Source: Aptenodytes patagonicus
Taxonomy: Eukaryota > Chordata > Aves > Sphenisciformes > Spheniscidae
Direction: 5' to 3'
Assembly (NCBI RefSeq): GCF_965638725.1
Contig: NC_134963.1
Location: 6,455,501-6,519,500, forward strand
Length of the DNA: 64,000 nt
The position numbers and the translations under genes were made by a program. The notes beneath the pieces are model-generated. The model searched no databases, had not been told where the DNA came from, and was given only the letters and a program-made list of their open reading frames with translations. Positions 25,257 through 37,500 of the stretch are shown here, in pieces. Positions within the stretch are counted from its first letter, which is position 1. Each line of letters begins with the position of its first letter.

Positions 25257-28200
25257 ATATTTTGGTGCGCCTAACTTATGTATTGGTGCTTATATTTCCT
25301 TTTTCTCCCCATCAGAGACTTAATGTAGGCAATGGAAAGCCTCTGTTTTTTGCACAATGGAGTATAAAATCTAAGCTGTGGCACAGAGGTTTGCCATTGC
25401 ATTTGGTAAATGTGATTATTTTTGTTTTCAATTATCAGTGACAACAAGGTTTTTCTAGGAAGATGATAGGGTCTAAATTTTGTAAATCCATCAAATTGCA
25501 AAACAACGTACAGTGGATTTCCTGACATTACAAATCGAATCACGCTCTGAATTCTTTAGTGATGGTAAATCAGCATCCTCTTCTGTTCGGGTGTATTCCC
25601 ATCGCGGCTGGATGTATGTGTGGCAAACTGGGAGCTATTTGTCTCTCTAAAGAATTCTCTGTCAGTGTTTGGATAGTAATGACCATATCTGAATACTGGG
25701 CAAAGAGTTGCAATGGACTGCATCAGCATCCTTTGCAGTGTGCCCAGACAACGGCATTTGTGGCCAGGTGCACAATGTTTTCAGAGCTCGCTGAGCTGAA
25801 ACTCTTGTCAGAAAATGTTCTGTGGTTTTTAGACAGTAAAAGTTACAAGAGTTTCATTTCTACATTTCAGTTGTTACCTTAGACTTTTCATAATAAAAGT
25901 ATATACTCCTCCCACTCCTAAATAGCTTGATATCCTGAAAGTCCTGGTCTCTTGAAATTAAACTAAACTGTTTGTAGAGCCAGTTTAGAGTTTTATAGAA
26001 ACTTTACCAGGCATTTTTATTTCCTTGCCTATTAAGACTTTCTTACGTTTTTTTTTTCTTTTCCACACCTTGGATACAGAAGTGATTTTTTTTTTTTTTT
26101 TTTACACAGGTGCTTAGCTTTTGATATATGATTCCAAGAACCTAGGCAGGGTATTTTCTTAATCAAATACGGGGTTTTCACATCATGCAATTGCCCACTT
26201 GAAGCTCCGCAATTTCATTTTGTCCCTCAAACTCAGTCTCTTGCTTGGCAGAACTATTTTTAACTTTCCCATTTCCTTTAGTTTTGCAGTTTTTGGCACG
26301 CGTATCTATCTGGAATTTGCAGTTAACATTTCTCTGCAAGCAGGCAAAACAGCAAAGCATTTTGAACTCCATGGTGGCTATTTGCATCTAACGTAATCCA
26401 TTCTTGACGACTTATGCCACTGGAGGGGGAGGCTTTTTAGGGGAGCTCAGATTTCATTCTCAATGTGACTCTTGAAGCCTAAGGTGCAGACACATGCTGG
26501 TATTTTAATCTAGCATTGGGAGAGGCAAATCTTAACACTTGTTGCTTGCACAGAACGTGTCCATAAATTCATTATCAATTTCTCACATCCACAAACAACT
26601 TTCAACTAATTAATGGTAACTTAAGAAACTCACAGTCCAACATCTGTCATAGCACCTGCATTATTTCAAAACGTTTTCATACCATTATCCTGGAATGCAC
26701 TACATCGTTTGGAAGTCTGTACCACAACCAGCATCAGTCAAAATAGAATTATCTATTTTTTTTTCTTTTTGTAAGGCCCTTGACTGTCCCTTAATCATTT
26801 CCTCTGGAGTGTGGTGGTTGCTAGCAAATACTAACCTGAAATTAAGCTCATAACAGGAAGCTCTCTATTCTGAAAATACGGTTATTTGGCTTGTTTTGCC
26901 TTCTGAAGACAAAGGGCAGAAGGCTGGTCAGTGTTACTGGCATCTGAACCAATTCCCCAGTGTAAGTCTGGAAAGTTTCTATAGATGGGGGATTTTGTGA
27001 AACAATGTGCATTGGATTTGTTTGCAAAGTGTGTTTTTTCTGTAATCAATCTAGTGATGGTACAGGATGTGTTTTTTTAAAAAATAGTGTAATATCTTTT
27101 CTTGGTATTATTTTCTCACTGAAGCTTCGTATAAGCATGGTTAATTATGACTCGTTTCAAAGTAATTTTGCTGTGCTATTAGTGCTGGTATTTGGATGGC
27201 AACTGTTGTATCTGAATGCTAAACATAAGTCTGCTGTAGAAATGATTTGTGTCCTAGAAAGAATTAAAGTGGGTGGGGGCTACCAGGGTGGTGACCGAGT
27301 ACAGAAATTTGTACTTTGAGCCTGCTACACAAAAACTCTAAAACACTCTCAAATTAGTTTTGCTAACATTTAATAAAAACAACCAGGTATATTTTACACT
27401 TATCAAGTGCCAACTTTTTTTCCGAGGGTTGAAAATCCTTAGAAGTGATGGAGGTGACAGATAAGTGTATTGTGAATTTGCACTGCATTTTATGTATCTA
27501 ACTTTATTGGTGGTAGTAGTCCAAAAATATTTTTACTACTTGTTAAATTTTCTGTCTTTTGGTAACTTTTGTGATAACATGACCTTTCAGGGATACTTTA
27601 TCTAAAAACAAACTCTTGTGCAAACTAAATACAGACAAAGCTAATGCAATTTTTCTGTCTGAAAGCAAAACAATGCATTATTGTATATGCATGTGGCTGA
27701 TGTGCCTTAGGATCACTACTTGTGATTGTAATACTAGGATATTAGCGTTTTTATAATTTGAATGGCCATTGCTTAACTCAATTTAAGGGCTCTTCAAGAG
27801 CACTTTCTTTTACAAAAAAGCTCACCCTCATACTTCAGAAAAAACAAAGGCTGTATCTGCTATTTGTAAGCTTACAGTTGCCTTCACTGATGGATAAGTT
27901 TGAACATAGATAATGTAACTAATGTGATGTTTCAGTTATAGCGATCTCATAACTGAAATCCAGCTGCTCATGGAAAATGTTTTGCCATTAATTGTGTGTG
28001 TGTGCGCACAAACTGTAAATATATACTTGACTGCTGGTAATGTTTAAGGGTAAAGGAGAAAGATGACTGTGGAAAGCTGTTTAAATCCTTTCACAAACAA
28101 ATGTTACAGAACACTAACCCGAATGAGTCGGGCAAGAGGTGTGTCAGTGCTTTCGACCTGTTGCCCTTCGACAGCTTCTCCTGTTCTGTTATAGCTAATA

Positions 28201-29090
28201 AATAAATTCTGCTATGGCTAGGATGTTTAGAATCATACTAATTTGCACTGTTTATAAGATAGTGAGATTCAAATGCCATAGGCAAGCTGGGACTTGAGAG
28301 GGGGTGGCTCAGTATGCTTGCCAAAATATATATATTATTATGTTGTCTTGAGGATTTTTAATGTCTGCTGCAAATAGCATATACTTCCCCAAAGCAATTG
28401 GAGTGGAGAAAAATCTTTTAAATACGATGTGTCACACGGCTTTAGAGTGTTGGTAGCATTGGAAATGCTCTCTTTGGATGGCATTACTTTCGCCAGTCGT
28501 TCGTGTGCAGTTTTCTGAGTTATGACTAACTCAATTGTATGTGGTTAGGTTGGTTGGTTGATGTTCAGCATCGAATGGTTCAAACTCAAGGATGAGTTTC
28601 ACTGCACTTCAGTGCTGTCTTCTAGAGGAAGCGGAGTCAGTTGTTCTGGCACAGCTGATCCACACAGGTCACCTCTGTACGAGTGACCCTGGAGGGACTA
28701 TATAGAACATACGCTTTCATGTGATGCCAGGAGGCAGAGCCCTGGGCACAGTCCGGTCATGGGTAGCCGTTACGTTTAGTGCCCCAACTTCCACAACCTC
28801 AGTCTCGACCTCTTTTGGGACTTCTCTGCCCTCTCAAACTGGAATAATGACTTAGATACAGAGCTCGAATCGACAATTCCTTTAGCCTGAATATAGAGCT
28901 ACTTGGCAAACATTGAGTTCTGAGGAGGTAGAGTCGTCCTGCACCTGAACAGTTCCTCTGTGTAATCCTGGACAGTCTAATAAAGGGGCGATTTTATATG
29001 CCTAGCAAGTTGTGAAACGTACAGTGGATTTGTTTGCATAATAAGTCTTTCTGTAATCTACTGTGGTCTGATTTTAAATAAAATAGCGTA
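25257..29090 (+). other. VPS37B: VPS37B 3' UTR region with several polyadenylation signals
   Basis: AT-rich non-coding sequence follows the TGA stop. AATAAA hexamers lie at 25892-25897, 28197-28206 (two overlapping copies) and 29077-29082. Alternative polyadenylation could therefore give 3' UTRs of about 0.65, 2.95 or 3.8 kb. Mammalian VPS37B also has a long 3' UTR, from memory. A segment from about 26885 is duplicated downstream. Which signals are used cannot be decided here. Confidence 0.5.
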
Positions 29091-31865
29091 TCTCTCTTGG
29101 TGTCGTGTTCCTGTTGTGGCTTCATTTAATCACGGTGGAGTTATGTCAGTGTTTTTCAATACTAATGGTGGTTTTTATGTAGCAACAGATGTAGGTGAAT
29201 GTAGAACATAAATTTGCAAGAAAATAACTTTATTCATAGTAAATCTGTTGGTCCTGTTTTTAGTGACTGGACATAGTGAGTCCATTTTGTATGTAGCTGA
29301 TACAGGATAGGTATGCTCAGATTCTGCACATTGTAGTCATGGCAGCGAAGTAGATGGGCTGTCTTGCCAGGTAGAATCCCTTTGCTTTTGTTTTAGTTTC
29401 CTACAATTACCTGGGATAGTGGAAGTATTTAGAGTCTTCATCTGGAAAAGCTGAAGAAAGGGGGAAAGCCACTTGTATTTGTTCATAGAGGAAAAACTTA
29501 GATTTCAGCCAAGTCAAGTTAGGAGAAATGAGTCAGCCAGAGTTATTTAGGAATATGAGTCAGAGGGCAAAAAAGACCTGATGTCATTTTCTGTAATATC
29601 TGTCGCTTGAATAGCAATGTGAAATACAAGTCCTACTGCAGAATGACTGATAATATAGGGAAGAAAATCCCTTTTTTAATTGTTTCTTGATCCGTTCTAT
29701 CTGTGGTGCCTATGGAGATTTGATAACCTGCTGCTGATGCAGAAATAGGAAACTACAGATGAGGAAAACTTGCTGTGCTGACTCAGTGCAGGTGGGCGAG
29801 GGAAGGGGATGGCGTTATGTAAAGGCTGCCGTTCTTTAACTCGGCTCTTCTAAGAATTTGCAGCAGCGCCCGTGTTTTGCAGCTTGAAGAAGGTGCATGC
29901 GAACCTTCGCCAAGTGCCTGTTCCGAAACTGGGGTTCGGATGGCCCTTCCCCGTGGCTCACGTGCACCGGGAGATCGTTCTGGGTGGGATCGTTCCCTGT
30001 GCAAAGGAGAGGTAACCCAGTATGGTCAGACCTTGCCAGGTCGGGGACTCGCATGTCAGTTGTGTAATGGATAACAAAAAAAGCAAAAGTAACTCAAAAA
30101 AGGCAAGTGGTGTGTCGGTGATACACTGGCAGTATTTCACGCGGTCTTGACTTGTCCCTTCTCTTTGGAAGCTGGCATCAGAGGCCGTGCAAGCCTACGC
30201 AGATCCTTCAGTAGCACTTGTTCCTGTAATTTGAGTCCTCTTCTGGTTGTGTATTAATCAACCCTGATACAAGTCTTTTACAGGCATGTCTGTTCACCTC
30301 TCTGAGACTTTGTCACTCGAAACAAGGCACGTGTTGCTGTGCGTTCTTTTGAGAGATTCTTGTCTCAACTGCAGTTTTAGAGAAGCCCTATTGAGACTGG
30401 TGCCCCAGCTCACCTCTTGTCCCTAAAGCAGGCTGTCCCTGGGCTCTCAAACTCACCTGAAGCCAAATCTCCATTTTTCTCCCTACCTGCAGGACAAATC
30501 GCAGACTGCTGAGGCTGGAAGACTTGCTAGTGCATACCTTGAACCCTAGATCCTGCTGTAAGCTAAAGGCTATCTTTTAGTACTACTTATTATCTCCAAC
30601 CTGTTCAAGGGTGCTTTTTCTGCACTCTTGTAGATGATGAGTAGGAATTATATTTTCCTTCAAAGCTAAAAACGTTTCCTCTCGCCACATAAGCTAATTC
30701 CACACCTTGCCACGTGCCCTTAAATTTGCACATTATTCTAGCAACCACTTAGCTCAGGATGGGCTAATTTCTGAGATGCCTTAGTCTTGAAAGAAGCCGG
30801 CCGCATCCCATAAAGGATGGGAGGTGACAAAGTAGCTGCAGTTCTCGGCACTGGAACGAGACCGCCTGGTTGAGGAGAAAATGCTGTTGGTGGAGAAATG
30901 TGGAAATGTAATAATGCCCTTTGGGCTGGTGTGTGTATTCGTTGTCTCACGCTACCAGCAGCGGTAGATGGTTAGTAAGGGGAATACGTACCATCTTTGT
31001 ATTTTTCTGTTTTGATTTAAACTTGCATACCTGTGAGGCATTCGTGAAATGATTGTATTAGCTGATATTTCTGTATTTCCCAAGTCATTTTTCTGATTGG
31101 GCTGTTCAGGAAATACTGTCACTAAAAATAGTACCGCCCAGATGCACGTAAGTCGTGCCTTAGCCACTGCTACCAGCAGGTGAGGCGCAGAAGGGAACTG
31201 ACCTACCTTGCAAATGGGTGGCTGCTGTTCATGGCTTTAATTAAGGGCTCTTAAAAACACACTTTTACAGAAGCTTTTTTTTACCTGACTTCCTAGAGCA
31301 TGTAAGGGCAGTGTTTTCTATTCATGTGCTTGATTTCAATGGACTTTTTTTTTCCCCCCAACACTTGTGTTTTGTAAACTTTGCTCTCTATAGCAATGCT
31401 GTTACTGAACTTTGTGTGCTCGTGTTCAAGCTAATTTGTGGTTACTGGAGATTTGACTGCTGAGGGAGCCAAAGGGTGGGGAAAGGAGGGCTTTGATAAC
31501 AGGCTGTTTGAAAGCTGCTTCAAGAAAAATAAACTGTACTGTACTAACCTTGGTGGAAGGGAGCAGAATGTAATATTTCACAACTTTCACTGGGTTATTT
31601 TCCATTGCTTTTGTTACAGGTACTGAGTAAAATTTATTCTCAGTAGCACATCAAGTTAAACATCTTCCTCTCGCCACAGATACAATAATGGTATTTAAAA
31701 GTCATTAGCAAATTGGATCCTGTACAGCAGGATGTCTTGATGGGGTCTCAAAATAAACCTTTGCATACACAGTTTGCAGTTGTGATTTTTTTTTTTTTTT
31801 TTTTTTTTTGGTCTGCTACAAATAGCAAATACTTTCCAAAAAGTATAGGAGTTAAGAAAATCTTA
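26885..31865 (+). repeat. Diverged direct duplication (copy A about 26885-28420, copy B about 28895-31865)
   Basis: Several blocks recur in the same order and orientation. 26885-27250 matches 28895-29215: both hold a GTGGATTTGTTTGCA-like core, then TCTGTAATC and a similar later AAACATAA/GAACATAA stretch. 27775-27830 matches 31235-31290, sharing TTAAGGGCTCTT. 28045-28125 resembles 31452-31550 more weakly. 28362-28420 matches 31800-31860, sharing CAAATAGCA plus flanks. Copy B is longer between its blocks. Neither copy carries an open frame worth calling. It may be an old tandem duplication of the VPS37B 3' end or two copies of an unrecognised repeat family. Confidence 0.5.
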
Positions 31866-33570
31866 GCCTGGCCAGTAAGCTTAATTTTGGTATAAAAATT
31901 ACTTTAGCACATAGATCACACTTTAAGTGGCCTTTGGAGTTTGTTTTTATTTTTGCTGATATTTTTTGAGACTTTTGTATGTGCTGGCCTGGGTTATTTT
32001 ACCTGCAGCCTCTGTAAGTATCGATTTAAGTAAATCATAGTGAACCAGCAGTGGTGTTGAACAAGTTACGTTTACCCGTAGCATCATTCTGCAAGCCATG
32101 TTTTACTTGATTTTTGAATTCTTTAAACTTTAAATATAGCTGTGGCTAGACTTACGGCAGTGAGATTTAAAAGTTAGCATTCTTGATTAATCAGTAGTTC
32201 CATTATGAAATGCAATGTTGTGAATGGTTAGGATGACGTCAGTCTCCCAGCAAGTATATCTTTATCACCATCTATAAATAGACTGCGAGCTACTGCGGAA
32301 AGCGCTTCCTTGTACCAAGAGAAAAAGTTTCTGAAAGTAAACGAAACTCAGAAGTACAGAGCTGGCCACGGTCGCTGCTGTGTCTCGATCAACATTGTCA
32401 CGCAATGTCCCGAGGGACGCGGCTGGGTAACCCTCTCCCAGCTCTCCTCCGCTCCTGCTGTAGATAAAGAGGTTCTCTGTAGCTTCATGGAAAGGCTGAG
32501 AAGGATGTAAATCTTTGGGTTGGAGAAGATCTCAACATAACTTGCAGGATTAGACCGGCTGCTCGCCTTGCCCAGTAACACCAGTATTAACACCAGAGCC
32601 TTTTAATGTGGAACACGCTTAACATATACAAGTGGTTGGGAAATGAGAATTGTCGCTTGCTACGCTGCCTGTAGTAGTTGCTCATAAAACTGTAAAGTCT
32701 GTTTTGTGACATGTAACCTCGGAAATCTTACGTCATTGTGAGACTGCTACGGAACTAAAATAAATAATAAATATCTTATAAATGTGTTCTCTTGAGATAC
32801 AGCAACTTACAATTCTAGTTAACTGCTTTATAGTCTATTGTTAATCATAGGAACTAAGAGCCATGGTTTTTACTATGGCTTGTATGAAATTTGCTTGTAA
32901 CCGTTTTGGAGGAAGGGATGGGGGGGTGGGGGGTGTCACAAAGAATTGGATGAAAATGTTGATTCCAGGCTTTTTTTTCAAAGGGACCCTCACAAATCTC
33001 CTCTTAAATACCAGGGAGCTGTGTTTGCCCTGTTGTGGCCATCCTCACTGAGCTCCGAATGCTTCAGGCTTCCCGTTTCACTGATGCATCCAAGTTGCAT
33101 CAAGAGGCACAGTGACACTCGGCCCTGCAGCTCCTCCCAGGTAAGCGTAGAATAAACAAAATCCATGTTTCTTGCAGGTGTGTGCCAAGGTCCTGGTGAG
33201 CAGCCGTGAGGCTGCAGGTAACGGCTGCCCCAGCTGGAAGGCAGCACTGATCTTGCACCCATGCTGCTGCAGCTGGATTGCTTTTTTTATTTATTAAAGC
33301 TGCTTATGTTCTGTAAGGCTGCCAGTCACCCCGGTCACCAGTGAGAGCCATGTGGTGATCGTATGCAGCAGAAATTAATGTGCTACTCTGCCCTGGGGAG
33401 CTGCTCACGCTGGGCAGGGGGTGGGTCTTGCCTATACACACATATAGCTCTGTATAAAAAAAACCCCACCACATACACACACCTCCCACCCCTCAGTGGG
33501 CGCAGGGCCACATCACACATCAGTGTCTCCACACACCTCAACCTGCCCCGGTGCCTTAGCTAATTCCTTT
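29091..33570. other. Intergenic region between converging VPS37B and HIP1R
   Basis: Apart from the second duplication copy (to about 31865) and a poly-T run at 31786-31809, I see no gene, RNA or known transposon. Short open frames have no splice context. On the HIP1R strand an AATAAA can be read near 33287-33293, which could serve a longer HIP1R transcript. Confidence 0.55.
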
Positions 33571-33577
33571 GAAGCAC

Positions 33578-34528
33578 TTTATTGCCTTTTGCTGCCCCAC
33601 GATTCAGGGCCGGCTTGCTTCAACCAGCAGAGCCTCGCGCCATGGCCCTGGCCCCGGCATCGGCACCCTCCCCACCGACAAGCTGACCAGGGACCGCAAC
33701 ATGTATTTTAAATATTGCTTCTTTAATAATCTACATCATGGTAGTAGCTCCAAGGGAGGATACAGCTGACAGGGTTTTTCTTCTGCCCCCGTGTCTCTCC
33801 ACATCAGTAATTCCTTATTGCTGCAGACTTCTCTATCCCCCGGCTCCCGTAGGCCACAGTTAGATGTAATTCTGCTAATTATCTTAAATATAAAACATAA
33901 TGCAACTGATCCCGACGTTGCTGTAGTAATAAAAAATAGAAAAGGAAAAAAAAAAAAAAAGTTTGTATCATTATTGCCAGTGTGTGCCAGTAACTGCTTT
34001 TTCCCTTACAAAAGCCCTGCTCCTTGTGCCAGTTAAGACTAATGACTCCCTCTCCACTGAGGGCCGATCCCACGCCGAAACAAAGTCAAATTATTCCTCA
34101 GGCCGAAAAAGGGGAATTTAAAAAATGGCTGCAAGAAAAGCCCAACAGTTTTCCTTTAAAAACAGTTCACAGTTCTTTGAAAGGGTCTGAGCAGTACAGT
34201 AGAGAGCTACATTTACTGAAAACTTCTAGTGCTGATAAAGTTTAAAAAAAAAAAAAAAAAATTAACCCAAACGAACCCCAAATTAAATTAAACCAGAAGA
34301 GCTGGTTCAGGCCAGGAGGAGGAGGTCATCCTGCGCCACCCGGGGAGCCAGCAGGAGCCCCCCCCCTGCTCTACGGATAGGAATCAAGTGAAGAAAAATA
34401 AAAAATAAAAAAAAATTTTTAAGAAAACATCCAGTTTTCCAGGCCGGGCGGTGAGGAGACCCCCCCCGCGCATGAAGGCACACCAGCGCGAAGGCAACAC
34501 GATCTGTTGAAAACACAGCCAGCCCCCA
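33578..34528 (-). other. HIP1R: HIP1R 3' UTR with polyadenylation signal
   Basis: Non-coding sequence follows the TAG stop of the last HIP1R exon. An AATAAA on the minus strand (33578-33583) gives a 3' UTR of about 950 bases, with an ATTAAA variant further upstream at about 33722. A-rich tracts lie at 33945-33960 and 34244-34260. The end point is inferred from the hexamer only. Confidence 0.5.
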
Positions 34529-37500
34529 CTAGAAGTTCGCCCCGTGAGGCGGGTACGGGCTGGCATCTCGCTCGGGCTGAAACGAGAGGGAGATAAAGCG
34601 AAATATCGGTCACGCGTGCTGTGAACGCACCCCACCCCGTGTATATTTACCCCCTGGGGACCCTACCTCCCCGTGGCCGGGCTTCTGGGCCAGGGGGGGC
34701 TTCTTGAGGATGCCTCGCCTGGGGGCCGGCGCCGGCTTCGCCTCCTCGTCCTCCACCGCATCGTAGGCCCCGGCCAGGGCGTAGTGCTGCTTCCTCAGCT
34801 CGCCCAGGCGCACCCGCTCACCCTCCAGACGCTTCTCCAGCTCCAGCACCTTCACCTGCACCCAAACAGCCATCCTGGGCCCTGTGCACCCCGGGGGGTG
34901 CGATTCCCCCCGCGCCATCTCCAGTGCTGTGCTGGGGTGGGGTGGGGGGGGGGGGGGGGGGGTGGGCAGAAGAAGGGACAACCCCCCCTTGCACAGATCC
35001 AGATCAGCACCTCAGCCTGGCCCAAGGATGGCAGCACCGAATCCACCCTCGTGGCCATACCTGTGTTTCCATCTCTTCCTTCTTCAGCTTGATGAGGGAC
35101 ATGCCCGAAAAGTCCATGGTGTCTGTGGGGAAAAGCGGGGGGGGGGGTCCTCGCTGAGCGCACCCCTTGCAGAGGACCCTCACGTGCCAAAGCGGAGTCA
35201 GTGGGGCACCTCAGGATGGTCACTAGGCCAGAAAGGGATTTGGGGTGTTTTTTTTCTCCCCTTTCTTCGTAAAAAAAAAATCTCACCTTTCTCCTCGATC
35301 TGCTCTTGCCCCGACTTGGTGGAAGCCACCACGTTGGCCGCCATCTCGTTGACGTTGCGCGAGCACTCCTGGAGCCGGCTCAGGTTCCTGCTGCTCTTCT
35401 CGGCTTTCACCTGGAAAGAGCACGGGGATGGCTGTGGGTCCCCACCACGGCACCTCTGCAACCAGCTCAGGGGAGCCCCCAGGCAGCCATGTTCTGCATG
35501 AGAGCAGAGACACTGATCACACCATGTCAGAACAATCCTTGGGCATGAAAGCCCAGGGATGAAAAGGACGGACAGACAGACAGACACATGTTTATTCTTG
35601 ATGATTCCCATCACGGCCAGACAAGGTGACCCCCTGCAAGGCCCTTCAGCCCCAGGACACCAAACCAGCTCTGCTCCCACCTGAGCCAAGCACACATGGA
35701 TAAGCAGAATCGGTGAAGACAGAGCTATTTTCTTTTTTTTAAACATGCTGTTAGTTTTAAAACCATCTGCTGCAGAGAACAGTATGGGTCCTCCTCCCCC
35801 CAACCTGCATCCCCATTTGCTCACTGAAACCTCTACACATCACTTTCGCCCACACCAACAGGAAAGGTGGCAAGGACCAAAATCCATCATTCTCAATGCT
35901 GGCTCCTGCAGTTGCTTATTTGGGGTTTCTCGTTAGTTATTAACATTTTCTTTACATAATCAGCTTGACAGGAGGAAGATGGGAGGTTTTACACATCTTC
36001 ATTTCTGAGGCAAGTCCTGCTAGGTGTGGGAATATTAACGCAGGTGAAGAGACATGGATTAAAATCACAGACTGACTTGAAAATAGTAAGAGCTTCCCTT
36101 CCTCCCTCGCTGTGGGGGGAGGCTGCAGGACTGGCGGACAGGACGGCCACACACTGCTGCCCGAAAGCATCTGTGGGACAACACCGTGGGAACAAAATTA
36201 CCTAAAACGTGATGAGCTGCATGCAGACAGTCCCTGCTGGGACACTCACCTTGGAGGCAGCCACCAGCTGGGCCGTGCTGGCGGCGATTTCATGGGAGCA
36301 GACGATCAGTTCTTCGTATTTGCCCGTATGCAGGACGACTCTGTCTGCTGACTCCCTGCATTACGGATCAGAAGGGAGATCATATTAGAGATACTCGCCG
36401 TGCACTACGAAGCAAGTGCAGGTTATTTGCCTCCTATACCCTTAGAAATCAGCATCAGACCCTGAGCCAGCAGCTTTGCCTGTAATTATTTAAAGCTCAT
36501 TTACAAAGCAATTACTCAAAGCCCAGATCCAGAAGTTTTGGATGGGTGTAAAATATCAACGGAGGCAGGGTTGTGTTTCCATAATGAAATGGATGAGATT
36601 TTTAAAGCTTTGTCCAAAAAAGCCCCCACATTTCCTACACTGGCACAGGGCTACCCTACCCTGATCCCAACCACCCCGTCCACGACCATCTGAGCAGCAA
36701 CCAGGACACGGAGTATTTGATTGCAGCAACTTTCACATTTTGCAAACAGGGAGGAACTGGCAGTCCCTGTTTCGGTGACCGTGTGGTCTGACCCAGGCTA
36801 CGATGCTCTGTAAGGAATTAGCAACAATGCTCCATGCAGACTCAGCAGTGGGACAGTTCGGGTTATCGGGCGATGGAGAAGCGTGGGCCAGCCCCGGGCA
36901 CAGCACATGGAGCCGTGCTCGGAGAGAAGCCTCCCGCAGCGGCCGTGGGAGAGGTCCTGGGGGTACCTACACAAGCTGCGTGGCTCCCCAGCCCACCGCC
37001 TTGGAGGCAGAGATCAGCCCTTCGGTCCAGCGCGAGTTCTTGGCATAAAACTCCTGAGTTGTTGCTGCCCCCTGTTGTTATGAGAATATTATGGCCTGTA
37101 TAAACTTGTTTCTAATATACAACAGTATATAAATCCATAAATCCATCTAAAATATAACAATATATAAATTCATATATAAAGCCATAAATCAAGGGATTGG
37201 CAGCATTTCTGTGTCCTTCAGACCGCTCTTACTGGCCTGCTTAAACACAGATCGAGAAAATGATCGGGGGGATGGAACAGCTCTCCTATGAAGAAAGGCT
37301 GAGAGAGTTGGGGTTGTTCAGCCTAGAGAAGAGAAGGCTTCGGGGAGACCTTATCACAGCCTGTCAGTACTTAAAGGGGGCTTATAAAAAAGATGGCGGC
37401 AAACTTTTTAGCAGGGCCTGTTGCGACAGGACAGGGGGGAATGGCTTTAAACTAAAGGGGGGGGAGATTTGGACTAGATATAAGGAAGCAATTTTTTAGG

